Source: Bryobacteraceae bacterium CoA2 C42
GTDB lineage: Bacteria > Acidobacteriota > Terriglobia > Bryobacterales > Bryobacteraceae
DNA: 58,166 nucleotides
Direction of reading: 5' to 3'
Assembly: GCA_019931245.1 (NCBI GenBank)
Contig: JAINDL010000044.1
Coordinates: 1-58,166 of the forward strand
Below, piece after piece: positions 47,410 to 56,235 of the stretch. The translations under genes and the position numbers were made by a program. The notes beneath the pieces are model-generated. The model saw only the letters and a list, made by a program, of their open reading frames with translations, was not told the DNA's origin and did no database searches. Position 1 is the first letter of the stretch; every line of letters begins with the position of its first letter.

Positions 47410-48888
47410 ATGACGATGACTGGCGGGGCTGCTGAGCGGCCAACATTCCCGGCACCCTTTGCGAACTACGAGCTTGGCGCTCCGTACGATGAGATGTTTC
47501 ACGCATCTGGTTTGTCGCGGGAGCACTATCGGGAGATCTACGATTTTCTGCAGCAGCTGCCGGCCGAGGAGCTGCGGCTGCACAAGCAGGCGGCGGACCA
47601 GACGTTTCTGCACCAGGGGATTACGTTTACGGTTTATGGCCGGGACGAGGGCACCGAGAGGATCATTCCGCACGACCTGTTGCCGCGGATTATCACGGCG
47701 CAGGAGTGGGGGAAGGTGGAGGCGGGGCTGGAGCAGCGGATTCACGCGCTGAATCTGTTTTTGAGAGACATTTATCACGAAGGGCGGATTTTGGCGGACG
47801 GGGTGGTTCCGCGCGAGATTATTTACAGCTGTAAACATTTTCGGCGGGAGATGCGCGGGGTGCACGTGCCGAAGGGGAACTACCTGACGGTGGTGGGGAC
47901 GGACCTGATCCGGCTGCCGGACGGGGAGTTTGTGGTGCTGGAGGATAATTTGCGGGTGCCTTCCGGGGTGAGCTACATGCTGACATCGCGGCAGGTGTTG
48001 AAGCGGATCTTTCCGAAGCTGTACCAGGCGTGCGGGGTGCGGCCGATTGATCATTACGGGCAGGCGCTGTTGGCGACGCTGCGGAATTTGAGTCCGGAGG
48101 GGCGGCCGGAACCGACGGTGGTGTTGTTGAGTCCGGGGGTGTACAACAGCGCTTATTTTGAGCACTCGTTTCTGGCGCGGCAGATGGGGATTCAGTTGGT
48201 GGAAGGCCGGGACCTGGTGGTTCACGACAACATTGTTTATATGCGGACGACGTCGGGTTTGCGGCGGGTGGATGTGATCTACCGGCGGATTGACGATGAC
48301 TTTATTGATCCGCTGTCGTTCCGGCGGGATTCGATTTTAGGGGTGCCGGGATTGTTCAACGCCTACCGGACGGGGAATGTGACGCTGGCGAACGCGATTG
48401 GCACGGGGGTGGCGGATGATAAGGCGCTGTATGCGTACGTACCGAAGATCATTAAGTACTATCTGGGTCAGGAGCCGGTTTTACAGAACGTAGAGACGTT
48501 TTTGGCCTCTGATGCGGTGGAGCGGCAGCATATTCTGGCCAATCTGGACAAGTTTGTGGTGAAGGCGGTGGGGGAATCGGGCGGTTACGGGATGTTGATC
48601 GGGCCGCACTCGACGCGGGAGCAGCGGGAGGAGTTTGGGCGGAAGATTGTTGAAGACCCGCGGAATTTCATTGCGCAGCCGACGATTAGTTTGTCGACGG
48701 CGCCTTGTTTTGTCGAGGGGGGGAATATTGAACCGCGGCATATCGATTTGCGCCCGTACATTTTGTACCAGGGGGAGCGGTCGGTGATTGTGCCGGGGGG
48801 CTTGACGCGGGTGGCGCTGCGGAAGGGTTCGCTGGTGGTGAACTCTTCGCAGGGAGGCGGCAGTAAGGATACCTGGGTGTTGAACTGA
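47410..48888 (+). CDS. Circularly permuted ATP-grasp type 2 protein
   Basis: This protein of about 492 residues is a predicted carboxylate-amine ligase that forms peptide or amide bonds with ATP. It carries the family blocks [74 protein letters not shown] and [14 protein letters not shown], with [17 protein letters not shown] ending [13 protein letters not shown]. The family is almost always found with an alpha-E protein and a transglutaminase, as here, but its product is unknown. Its stop overlaps the alpha-E start by 1 bp (TGATG). The start at ATG 47410 fits the promoter; an ATG two codons on is possible. Confidence 0.9.
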   Translation: MTMTGGAAERPTFPAPFANYELGAPYDEMFHASGLSREHYREIYDFLQQLPAEELRLHKQAADQTFLHQGITFTVYGRDEGTERIIPHDLLPRIITAQEWGKVEAGLEQRIHALNLFLRDIYHEGRILADGVVPREIIYSCKHFRREMRGVHVPKGNYLTVVGTDLIRLPDGEFVVLEDNLRVPSGVSYMLTSRQVLKRIFPKLYQACGVRPIDHYGQALLATLRNLSPEGRPEPTVVLLSPGVYNSAYFEHSFLARQMGIQLVEGRDLVVHDNIVYMRTTSGLRRVDVIYRRIDDDFIDPLSFRRDSILGVPGLFNAYRTGNVTLANAIGTGVADDKALYAYVPKIIKYYLGQEPVLQNVETFLASDAVERQHILANLDKFVVKAVGESGGYGMLIGPHSTREQREEFGRKIVEDPRNFIAQPTISLSTAPCFVEGGNIEPRHIDLRPYILYQGERSVIVPGGLTRVALRKGSLVVNSSQGGGSKDTWVLN

Positions 48889-49847
48889 TGGATATGCTTT
48901 CGCGGGTTTGTGATTCGCTGTACTGGATGTCGCGGTATCTGGAGCGGGCCGAGCACACGGCGCGGGTGTTGGAGGTGCATTTGGGGCTGCAGCTGGAGTC
49001 GTTTTCGGCGGCAAGCCAGCGGCACTGGCAGCGGATGATCACGTCGTTGGGTTTGGAGCCGCCGGAGGGGTTGAGCGATCCGGAGTTGGTGCAGTGGGTG
49101 TGTTTTGACCCGTCGAACCGGTTGTCGATTGTGTCGAGCATCACGTTTGCGCGGGATAATGCGCGGCAGGTGCGGGAGCATACGAGTTCGGAGATGTGGG
49201 AGCAGATTAACATTCTGTTTCACCATGTGCGGTCGCATGCGGTGCAGGAGGATTGGGAGGGGGAGCCGGCGGATTTTCTGCGGAGCGTGCGGGATGGCGC
49301 CCACCTGTTTCAGGGGATTACGGACTCGACGATGAGTCATGGGCAGGGCTGGCAGTTCATTCAACTGGGCCGGTACATTGAGCGGGTGAATGCGGCGTCG
49401 TTGCTGCTTGATCACCATTTTCGTCATTTTGAGGCCGAAGGGGCGGAGACGATCGATTTTGAGGAGCACTCGGAGTGGATTGGTCTGTTGAAGTCGCTGA
49501 CGGCGTTTGAGGCATATTGCAAGGTGTACACGGCGGATTTGAAGCCGGCGCGGGTGGCGGAGTTTTTGTTGCTGAGCGGGGAGTTTCCGCACGCGATCCG
49601 GTTTGCGGTGGACCAGATTGACACGGTGATGCGGGCGCTGCCGGAGGCGATGCGTCCGGCGGGGAACCGGCCGGCGCGGCTGGCTGGCAAGCTGCGGGCG
49701 ATGTTGAGCTACACGCAGATGGACGAGATTGCAGCGGGCGGCATGCACGACTTTCTTGATGATGTGCAGCGGCAGTGCACGCAGATTCATAATGCGGTGC
49801 AGCAGGTGTATATTGACTATCCGATCGATGCGGCGGTGGAGGCCTAG
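48888..49847 (+). CDS. Alpha-E domain protein
   Basis: This 319-residue all-helical protein of the alpha-E family starts [20 protein letters not shown] with AEHTARVLEVHL. The mid block is HLFQGITDSTMSHGQGWQFI with QLGRYIERVNA. Alpha-E proteins have no established reaction but are obligate genomic partners of the permuted ATP-grasp protein, and they may bind its substrate or product. The 1 bp overlap upstream and 12 bp gap downstream place it firmly in the operon. Confidence 0.92.
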   Translation: MDMLSRVCDSLYWMSRYLERAEHTARVLEVHLGLQLESFSAASQRHWQRMITSLGLEPPEGLSDPELVQWVCFDPSNRLSIVSSITFARDNARQVREHTSSEMWEQINILFHHVRSHAVQEDWEGEPADFLRSVRDGAHLFQGITDSTMSHGQGWQFIQLGRYIERVNAASLLLDHHFRHFEAEGAETIDFEEHSEWIGLLKSLTAFEAYCKVYTADLKPARVAEFLLLSGEFPHAIRFAVDQIDTVMRALPEAMRPAGNRPARLAGKLRAMLSYTQMDEIAAGGMHDFLDDVQRQCTQIHNAVQQVYIDYPIDAAVEA

Positions 49848-49859
49848 CAGCGTTCAGCC

Positions 49860-50840
49860 ATGTTTTATTCGATTCGACACGTTACCCGATTTCAGTACAG
49901 TTCGCCGGTGAGCGAGAGCGTGATGGAGGTGCGGATGCGGCCGCGGAGCGAGCTGCAGCAGCAGTGTTTGAAGTTTGCGCTGCATGTGACGCCGCGGGCG
50001 CGGGTACAGTTTTACCGGGATTATCTGGGCAACACGGTGCATTACTTTGACGTGCCGGGGCAGCATAACCGGTTGGCGGTGATTGCCGAGGCGGTGGTGG
50101 AGGTGGAGGCGCCGCGGGATATCCCGGAGGCGGTGCCGATGGCGGCGTGGGAGGCGCTGGACGCGGTGCGCGCTTCGGGGGAGCTGTACGAGTTTCAGAC
50201 GCCGAGCCATTTTGCGCAGCCGTCGGCGGAGTTGGCCAAGCTGGTGAAGGAGTTGGGGGTGGACCGGCGGGAGAATCCGCTGACGCTGCTGCGGGGGCTG
50301 AATGAGAAGCTCTTCGGGGCGTTTGAGTATGCTCCGAAGGTGACGCGGGTGGATTCGCCGATTGATGAGGCACTTGCGAAGCGGAAGGGGGTTTGCCAGG
50401 ATCTTTCGCACATTATGATTGCGCTGGCGCGGGAATTGGGGATTCCGTGCCGTTATGTGAGCGGGTATCTGTATCCGCGGGCGGGGCAGGATAACCTGGC
50501 CATGGCGCTGGCGACGCATTCGTGGGTGGAGGCGTGGATACCGGGGATTGGGGCGCAGCAGCAGGGTTTATGGGTGGGGTTTGACCCGACGAGCAACTGT
50601 GTGTGCGGCGACCGGCACATTCGGGCGGCGATTGGGCGGGACTATGCGGACGTGCCGCCGACGAAGGGGGTGTACAAGGGCAGCGCGGTGAGCGAGTTGT
50701 CGGTAGCGGTGCGGGTGCAGCCGACCAATGCGCCGGCCGATGACCGGGAGGAGATGGTGCTGGTGCCGGTGGGCAACAGCGGGTCGGCGCCTTTGGCGGA
50801 TCAGCACTGGGAGCAGATGCAGCAGCAGCAGCAGCAGTAG
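49860..50840 (+). CDS. Transglutaminase-like cysteine enzyme
   Basis: This 326-residue protein has the bacterial transglutaminase N-terminal region (FYSIRHVTRFQYSSPVSESV, about 2-80) followed by the papain-like core. The triad is visible as Cys179 (RKGVCQDLSHIM), His220 (ATHSWVEAW) and Asp242 (WVGFDPTSN). Members act as peptidases or transamidases on amide bonds. The C-terminus ends in six glutamines encoded by a perfect CAG run. It completes the ATP-grasp/alpha-E/transglutaminase trio. In this operon a polyamine co-substrate is conceivable, but that is inference. Confidence 0.92.
   Translation: MFYSIRHVTRFQYSSPVSESVMEVRMRPRSELQQQCLKFALHVTPRARVQFYRDYLGNTVHYFDVPGQHNRLAVIAEAVVEVEAPRDIPEAVPMAAWEALDAVRASGELYEFQTPSHFAQPSAELAKLVKELGVDRRENPLTLLRGLNEKLFGAFEYAPKVTRVDSPIDEALAKRKGVCQDLSHIMIALARELGIPCRYVSGYLYPRAGQDNLAMALATHSWVEAWIPGIGAQQQGLWVGFDPTSNCVCGDRHIRAAIGRDYADVPPTKGVYKGSAVSELSVAVRVQPTNAPADDREEMVLVPVGNSGSAPLADQHWEQMQQQQQQ
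50820..50837 (+). repeat. (CAG)6 microsatellite at the end of the transglutaminase gene
   Basis: Six perfect CAG codons (50820-50837) stand just before the TAG stop and encode a poly-Gln tail. Slippage would add or remove whole glutamines without shifting the frame. Confidence 0.9.
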
Positions 50841-50877
50841 GCGGCCGATTTCGGGAACAAATTCAAAAAAGCTCCGT

Positions 50878-50883
50878 TATACT
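50878..50883 (+). promoter_or_regulatory. Possible internal promoter before the SPFH gene
   Basis: The 63 bp gap after the transglutaminase gene is the largest in the array and is AT-rich. It holds a TATACT hexamer that would place +1 near 50890, 14 nt before the SPFH ATG. The -35 is weak (GGAACA, 18 bp upstream). If real, it splits the array into an ATP-grasp module and a polyamine module. Confidence 0.4.
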
Positions 50884-50903
50884 CATCACAGGCAACGATC
50901 CGC

Positions 50904-51989
50904 ATGGGTATCAACGACTTTCTGAAGGGTTCCGGATTTAAAGACTTCATCAAGAAGCAGTTTATTGATGTTCTCCAGTATGTGGAGAACGAGGACGGTG
51001 TGTTGGCATACCGCTTCCCGATGATGGACATGGAGATCCAGAACGGGGCGTCGCTGACGGTGCGGGAGTCGCAGATGGCGGCTTTTGTGAACGAGGGGCG
51101 GATGGCGGACACCTTCGGCCCCGGAACGTATAAGGTGACGACGCAGAATATTCCGCTGCTGACGAACCTGATGAACTGGGACAAGATGTTTGAGAGCCCG
51201 TTCAAGAGCGATGTCTACTTCTTTTCGACGCGGCAGCAACTGAATCAAAAGTGGGGTACGCCGAACCCGATTACGATCCGGGATCGCGAGTTTGGGGCGG
51301 TGCGGGTGCGGGGCAACGGGGTGTACGCGTGGCATCTGGCCGATCCGCGGACATTTCACCAGAAGGTGAGCGGGACGCGGGAGCTATACCGGGTGGCGGA
51401 GCTCGAAGGGCAGTTGCGGGATGTGGTGATCGGGCACATGGCGGATGCGTTTGCGCAGAGCCAGATTCCGTTTTTGGACATGATCGCCAATCAGGTGGAG
51501 TTGGGCGCGCAGATTTTAAAGGCGCTGCAGCCATCCTTCAACGAACTGGGCTTGCAGCTCGATACGTTCGTGGTGCGGGAGTTGAGTCTGCCCGAGGAGT
51601 TGCAGAAGCGGCTGGACGAGCGGATTTCGATGAACATGATTGGAGATATGGGCCGGTACACGCAGTTTCAGGTGGCGCAGTCGATTCCGATTGCGGCGGC
51701 CAACGAGGGGGGCATTGCCGGGATTGGGGCGGGTTTGAGCGCGGGATACGGGATGGCGCAGGCGATGACGGGGGCGATGGCGCAGGCGTATCAGCAGCCG
51801 CCGATGGCTCCACCGCCTTCTGTTCCTCCGCCTGCTGCTCCTCCGGCCGTGGTTCCGGCTGCTGGTCCTCCGCCGGTGGGGGCGGTGGGCGCGGCGGGGG
51901 AGACGAAGTTCTGCTTTAATTGCGGCACGAAGATTCCTCGCGCGGCGAAGTTCTGCGGCGAGTGCGGCACGGCGCAGCCTGCGGTATAG
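50904..51989 (+). CDS. SPFH-domain protein with C-terminal zinc ribbon
   Basis: This 361-residue protein has an N-terminal SPFH/virion-core-type domain (about 20-260), with SQMAAFVNEGRMADTFGPGT, FFSTRQQLNQKWGTPNP and an amphipathic helix region. A Pro/Ala-rich linker (about 285-330) follows, then a zinc ribbon, CFNCGTKIPRAAKFCGECGT. Such proteins are thought to assemble membrane-associated platforms. It has no transmembrane helix of its own. In related clusters it accompanies DUF4178 and DUF350, as it does here. Confidence 0.87.
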   Translation: MGINDFLKGSGFKDFIKKQFIDVLQYVENEDGVLAYRFPMMDMEIQNGASLTVRESQMAAFVNEGRMADTFGPGTYKVTTQNIPLLTNLMNWDKMFESPFKSDVYFFSTRQQLNQKWGTPNPITIRDREFGAVRVRGNGVYAWHLADPRTFHQKVSGTRELYRVAELEGQLRDVVIGHMADAFAQSQIPFLDMIANQVELGAQILKALQPSFNELGLQLDTFVVRELSLPEELQKRLDERISMNMIGDMGRYTQFQVAQSIPIAAANEGGIAGIGAGLSAGYGMAQAMTGAMAQAYQQPPMAPPPSVPPPAAPPAVVPAAGPPPVGAVGAAGETKFCFNCGTKIPRAAKFCGECGTAQPAV

Positions 51990-51999
51990 TCTTGAGATT

Positions 52000-52356
52000 A
52001 TGGCCATGGCGGGGTGCGAATGGGTGATTGAGGCGCTGGGCTGCGAGGCCGGGCGCCTGAAGGATCCCATGGCGCTGCAAGCGATGTTCACGGATCTGAT
52101 TGCGGGATTGGAGTTGCACCCGGTGGGGGAGACGCAGTGGCACCAGTTTCCCGGGCCGGGCGGGATTACGGGGTTGTGTCTGCTGGCGGAGTCGCACCTG
52201 GCATGCCACACGTTTCCTGAGTTCGGCAGCCTGTGCTTGAACGTGTTTTGTTGCCGGCCGCGCCCGGATTGGGACTTCGGGTCGTACCTGCGGGAGGCGT
52301 TTTTTGCGCGCGAGGTGCGGGTGCGCCAACTGGAGAGGCCTTACGGCACGGTATGA
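52000..52356 (+). CDS. S-adenosylmethionine decarboxylase-like protein (SpeD/SpeH type)
   Basis: This 118-residue pyruvoyl-type enzyme is predicted to make decarboxylated AdoMet, the aminopropyl donor. The self-cleavage site is AESHLACHTFPE: Glu64-Ser65 would be cut and Ser65 become the pyruvoyl group. His70 and Cys85 (NVFCC) keep the spacing of the known Ser63/His68/Cys83 set of the Thermotoga enzyme with a constant offset of two. It lies 10 bp after the SPFH gene, and its stop overlaps the next start (ATGA). With the synthase-like gene at 54739 it forms a complete aminopropyl-transfer pair. Confidence 0.85.
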   Translation: MAMAGCEWVIEALGCEAGRLKDPMALQAMFTDLIAGLELHPVGETQWHQFPGPGGITGLCLLAESHLACHTFPEFGSLCLNVFCCRPRPDWDFGSYLREAFFAREVRVRQLERPYGTV

Positions 52357-52997
52357 GTTCCCGGAACGCTATTTGTCCGAATTGCGGGGCGGAGGTGAGA
52401 TTTCGCTGGTCGGGGGCGGTGCAGACGACCTGCGAGTACTGCCAGTCGATTCTGGTGCGCAACGACCTGAACCTGGCTTTGGTGGGGAAGGCGGCCGATC
52501 TGCCGGTGGACATTTCGCCGGTGCAGATCGGGACCGAGGGGATCTTCAACGGCAAAGGGTTTCAGGTAATCGGGCGGATTGTGTACCGCTACGATCTGGG
52601 GACGTGGAACGAGTGGCATCTGCTGTTTAGCGACGACAGTCACGGGTGGCTGTCGGATGCGCAGGCCGAGTACGCGGTCTCGTTTGCCAACCCGTTTACG
52701 GTCGCGCCGCCGGCAGAGGGCTATCTCGAGCGGGGAATGCGGATGGAACAGCATGGGGTGCAACTGACGCTGACGGTGATCACCGAGGCGTTTTACGAGA
52801 CGACCGAGGGGGAACTGCCGTTTCGCTACTACGACAAAGAAAAGTGCCGTTTTGCTGATTTTCGGACGTCAGACGGGCGATTTGCGACGGTGGACTACAG
52901 CGAGGAGCCGCCGCTGCTGTTTCTGGGGCAGTTTGTGGACTTTGGCAGCTTGCAGATGAAGAACCTGAAAGAGTTTGAAGGGTGGCCGACGGTATGA
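52353..52997 (+). CDS. DUF4178 protein with N-terminal zinc ribbon (214 aa)
   Basis: The N-terminus is a four-cysteine zinc ribbon (Cys8, Cys11, Cys27, Cys30). The rest is a beta-rich DUF4178 domain with GFQVIGRIVYRYDLGTWNEW, LFSDDSHGWLSDAQAEYAVS and a final LRFADFRTSD-like stretch (CRFADFRTSDGRFATVDYSE). DUF4178 has no assigned activity and recurs in polyamine/DUF350 neighbourhoods. Both ends overlap neighbours by 4 bp (ATGA), indicating coupled translation. Confidence 0.83.
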   Translation: MSSRNAICPNCGAEVRFRWSGAVQTTCEYCQSILVRNDLNLALVGKAADLPVDISPVQIGTEGIFNGKGFQVIGRIVYRYDLGTWNEWHLLFSDDSHGWLSDAQAEYAVSFANPFTVAPPAEGYLERGMRMEQHGVQLTLTVITEAFYETTEGELPFRYYDKEKCRFADFRTSDGRFATVDYSEEPPLLFLGQFVDFGSLQMKNLKEFEGWPTV

Positions 52998-54325
52998 GCC
53001 CGGCGACGCCGCGTAAGGGGATTGTTCCCAAGGCCAAGGCGCTGAACTGCCCCAACTGCGGGTCGCAGATTGAACTGCGGGCCCTGGGGGCGGCGGCGAG
53101 CGTGATCTGCAATTACTGCAGCAGCACGATTGATGCGAGCCATCCGCAGTTGCGGGTGATTGCGCAGTGGCAGGCGGCGATGACGGTGGAGCCGATGATT
53201 CCGCTGGGGTCGCGGGGGAAGTTGCAGGGGGTGCTGTGGGAGGCGATTGGCTTTCAGCAGCGGGGGATCAATGTCGACGGCACGAACTACTTCTGGCGGG
53301 AGTACGTGCTGTGGAATCCTTACCACGGCTTTCGGTACCTGAGTGAGTACAACAACCACTGGAACTTTGTGACGCCGCTGCGGACGCTGCCGGCGGCGAC
53401 GACTGTGCATGCATTGCCGGGGATGCAACTGGGGACGGAGCGGTACCGGCACTTTCAGACGGCGCGGGCCCATACGTGGTTTGTGATTGGCGAGTTTCCG
53501 TGGATGGTGCAGGTGGGCGAGGTGGTAGAGGCGGCGGATTATGTGGCGCCACCGAAGATGCTTTCCTCGGAGACGTCGGACAACGAGGTGACCTGGAGCG
53601 AGAGCGAGTATCTCACGGGGGCCGAGATCTGGCAGGCGTTTGGGCTGAAAACGCCGTGCCCGTCGCCGGTCGGGGTGTTTGCCAACCAGCCTTCGCCGTA
53701 CGCGGGGCGAGTGGCGGCGACGTGGAAGTTTTACGGCCTGGTTTGCGCGGGGCTGCTGGCGTTGATGATCTTCTTTGCCGTGACGGCGCAGCGGCAGAAC
53801 GCGCTGGACCAGAAGTTTGTGGTGGCTGGCAGACGGACCACGGGAGAGAAGAGCTTTGTGACGGAGGTGTTCCCGCTCGAGGGTGAGAACGGGAATGTCG
53901 AGGTGAGCGTCAACGCGGACGTGGCGAACCGGTGGGTTTACCTGAGCATGGCTTTGATCAACGAGGAGACGGGGCAGGCCTACGACTTCGGGCAGGAGGT
54001 GAGCTACTACTCGGGCCGGGACTCGGATGGGGACTGGAGCGAGGGGAGCCGGAGCGAGGAGGTGCTGCTGCCGGGGATTCCGGGTGGACGCTACTACTTG
54101 CGGGTGGAGCCGGAGACGGATGCCTCGCTGTCGGATCCGATCCCGGTGCGGATTCAGGTGGTGCGCGGGGTGCCGTACTATCTGCGGTATTTCCTGGGGA
54201 TGCTGCTCGTGTTGATTCCGCCGGTGTGGGTGAGCATTCGGGCGGGCGTATTTGAGGCCAAGCGCTGGGGTGAGAGCGACCATGCGGGAGGCAGCAGCAG
54301 CGCGAGTGAGGAGGAAGAGGAGTGA
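52994..54325 (+). CDS. DUF4178 protein with zinc ribbon and two membrane segments (443 aa)
   Basis: This paralogue of the previous gene has the zinc ribbon Cys19/Cys22/Cys39/Cys42, then a DUF4178 core (GFQQRGINVDGTNYFWREYV, GFRYLSEYNNHWNFV). A transmembrane helix lies near 245-265 (YGLVCAGLLALMIFFAV), then an extracytoplasmic beta domain, a second helix near 393-413 and a Ser/Glu-rich tail. The beta domain (VEVSVNADVANRWVYLSMAL, GIPGGRYYLRVEPETD) resembles a carbohydrate- or ligand-binding sandwich, although no family could be named. It is probably the membrane anchor of the complex. Confidence 0.82.
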   Translation: MSPATPRKGIVPKAKALNCPNCGSQIELRALGAAASVICNYCSSTIDASHPQLRVIAQWQAAMTVEPMIPLGSRGKLQGVLWEAIGFQQRGINVDGTNYFWREYVLWNPYHGFRYLSEYNNHWNFVTPLRTLPAATTVHALPGMQLGTERYRHFQTARAHTWFVIGEFPWMVQVGEVVEAADYVAPPKMLSSETSDNEVTWSESEYLTGAEIWQAFGLKTPCPSPVGVFANQPSPYAGRVAATWKFYGLVCAGLLALMIFFAVTAQRQNALDQKFVVAGRRTTGEKSFVTEVFPLEGENGNVEVSVNADVANRWVYLSMALINEETGQAYDFGQEVSYYSGRDSDGDWSEGSRSEEVLLPGIPGGRYYLRVEPETDASLSDPIPVRIQVVRGVPYYLRYFLGMLLVLIPPVWVSIRAGVFEAKRWGESDHAGGSSSASEEEEE

Positions 54326-54510
54326 TGAGTAAGCTGTACATAATCTACAGCGCGCTGGTGGCCGGTGGGCTGGCGGTTTCGAGCATCACGGGATGGACGC
54401 CGTTTTCGCCCTACGATGAAGTGAAGGGCGTGCCGAAATCCGTGCGCAACAATCCGGGAGCGTATCGCTCCCACTACGCGGGTTATGCCCGATATCTTGG
54501 GGGGAAATAG
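54325..54510 (+). CDS. Small membrane protein of unknown function (61 aa)
   Basis: One N-terminal transmembrane helix (LYIIYSALVAGGLAVSSITG) is followed by a distinctive hydrophilic tail, GVPKSVRNNPGAYRSHYAGY, ending RYLGGK. The aromatic/basic tail looks constrained and may be a protein-interaction peptide. The ATG overlaps the previous stop by 1 bp (TGATG), with AGAGG just upstream. It is easily missed by automated annotation; its position inside the array, 6 bp before DUF350, argues that it is real. Confidence 0.78.
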   Translation: MSKLYIIYSALVAGGLAVSSITGWTPFSPYDEVKGVPKSVRNNPGAYRSHYAGYARYLGGK

Positions 54511-54516
54511 AGAGTC

Positions 54517-54726
54517 ATGGAATTTCGCATTGATCATTTTTTGAACGCGGTGGTGTATGCCGCGCTGGGAATTGTGATTTACCTGTTGGCGTTCTTTGTG
54601 ATCGACAAGGCGACGCCGGGCGAGCTGCGCACGGAGATTTTTGAAAAGCATAACGTGGCGGCGGCGGTGGTGGTGGGCTTTATGATGCTGGGCATCGGCA
54701 TCATCATCGCCGCCGCGGTGCACTAG
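54517..54726 (+). CDS. Half-length DUF350 membrane protein (69 aa)
   Basis: Two transmembrane helices (about 10-28 and 47-67) carry the DUF350 pattern: VVYAALGIVIYLLAFFVIDK, TPGELRTEIFEKHNVAAAVV and the C-terminal GIGIIIAAAVH. Most DUF350 proteins are tandem duplications of about 130 residues; this one is a single repeat and would have to dimerise to make the usual four-helix unit. DUF350 is encoded beside polyamine-linked and SPFH genes in several phyla. Function unknown. Confidence 0.85.
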   Translation: MEFRIDHFLNAVVYAALGIVIYLLAFFVIDKATPGELRTEIFEKHNVAAAVVVGFMMLGIGIIIAAAVH

Positions 54727-54738
54727 TCGCGAGACGGC

Positions 54739-56235
54739 GTGGCGATTGTCCTTTTTATCTCGGTGTTCCTCATTGCGGCCTGCGGGCTGATTTATGAGTT
54801 GATCGCCGGCGCGCTGGCGAGCTATCTGCTGGGCGATAGCATTCTGCAGTTTTCAACCGTCATTGGCAGCTACCTGTTTGCGATGGGGATCGGGAGTTGG
54901 CTTTCGCGGTATATCCGGCGCGGGCTGGTGACGCAGTTTGTGGCGATTGAGCTGATGGTGGGGTTGGTGGGCGGCTTCTCGTCGTCGCTGCTGTTTCTGG
55001 CGTTTGCGTATACGGAGGGGTTCCGGTTTTTGCTGTACGCGCTGGTGACGGTGATCGGGGTGCTGGTGGGGTTGGAGATTCCGCTGCTGATGCGGATTCT
55101 GAAGGAGCGGTTTCAGTTCACCGAGTTGGTGGCGAATGTTTTGACGTTCGACTATCTGGGGGCGCTGGGGGCTTCGCTGCTGTTTCCGTTGGTGCTGGTG
55201 CCGCGGTTGGGGATGGTGCGGAGTGCGCTGCTGTTTGGCTTGGTGAACGCGGGGGTGGCGGTGTGGTCGCTGTACCTGTTTCGGGCGCAGATTGGGCCGG
55301 CGCCGCTGTTGCGGGTGGCGGGGGTGGTGGTGATTGTTCTGCTGGGGGCGGGGATGGGGTTTGCCGATCGGATCACGGAGACGGCGGAGAACAGTATTTA
55401 CGCTGACGAGGTGATTTTTTCGCGGACGACGCGGTATCAGCGGATCGTGTTGACGAAGTGGAAGGACGATGTGCGGCTGTTTTTGAGCTCGCATCTGCAG
55501 TTTTCTTCGCGGGATGAGTATCGCTATCATGAGGCGCTGGTGCATCCGGGGTTGGCGGCGCTGGGGGCGGCGCGGCGGGTACTGGTGTTGGGCGGGGGGG
55601 ACGGGTTGGCGGTGCGGGAGGTGTTGAAGTATCCGGGGGTGGAGAGCGTGACGCTGGTGGATCTGGATCCGGAGATGACGGGACTGTTTACGCACCATCC
55701 GCTGCTGCGGGAGATGAACGGGCGGTCGCTGGCGGACCGGCGGGTGAAGGTGATCAACGCGGATGCGTTTGTGTGGCTGGACGGGAATCAGGAGGTTTAT
55801 GATTTTGTGATCATTGATTTTCCGGATCCGACGAACTTTTCGCTGGGGAAGCTGTACACGACGGCGTTTTACCGGCTGTTGAAGCGGCATGTGGCGCGGG
55901 AGGGGTTGGTGGTGGTGCAGTCGACGAGTCCTCTGTTTGCGCGGCAGAGCTACTGGTCGATTGTGCACACGCTGCGGCAGGCGGGGTTGGGAACGTGGCC
56001 GTACCATGTGTACGTGCCGAGTTTTGGGGAATGGGGGTTTGTGTTGGCGGGTCCGGGGGGTTACCGGATGCCGGAGCGGCTGCTGGAGGGGTTGCGGTTC
56101 CTGGACCGGGGAACTTTGGGACAGATGTTTGTCTTTCCGCAGGATATGGCGGAGGTGGCGGCGGAGCCGAACCGGCTGAACGATCAGGCGCTGGTGCGGT
56201 ACTACGAGAAGGAGTGGCGGGAGATTGCGCACTAG
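54739..56235 (+). CDS. Membrane-fused spermidine-synthase-like aminopropyltransferase
   Basis: This is a 498-residue fusion. Residues of about 1-215 are seven hydrophobic helices, and about 225-498 form a spermidine-synthase-type methyltransferase fold. Key blocks are RYHEALVHP, RRVLVLGGGDGLAVREVLK, VTLVDLDPEM and the catalytic-loop-like DFPDPTNFSLGKLYT. The enzyme would transfer an aminopropyl group from decarboxylated AdoMet to an amine at the membrane. The start is a GTG at 54739, 12 bp after DUF350. Together with the SpeD-like gene it resembles membrane/extracellular polyamine pairs such as speD2/speE2 of Pseudomonas aeruginosa. Confidence 0.88.
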   Translation: MAIVLFISVFLIAACGLIYELIAGALASYLLGDSILQFSTVIGSYLFAMGIGSWLSRYIRRGLVTQFVAIELMVGLVGGFSSSLLFLAFAYTEGFRFLLYALVTVIGVLVGLEIPLLMRILKERFQFTELVANVLTFDYLGALGASLLFPLVLVPRLGMVRSALLFGLVNAGVAVWSLYLFRAQIGPAPLLRVAGVVVIVLLGAGMGFADRITETAENSIYADEVIFSRTTRYQRIVLTKWKDDVRLFLSSHLQFSSRDEYRYHEALVHPGLAALGAARRVLVLGGGDGLAVREVLKYPGVESVTLVDLDPEMTGLFTHHPLLREMNGRSLADRRVKVINADAFVWLDGNQEVYDFVIIDFPDPTNFSLGKLYTTAFYRLLKRHVAREGLVVVQSTSPLFARQSYWSIVHTLRQAGLGTWPYHVYVPSFGEWGFVLAGPGGYRMPERLLEGLRFLDRGTLGQMFVFPQDMAEVAAEPNRLNDQALVRYYEKEWREIAH

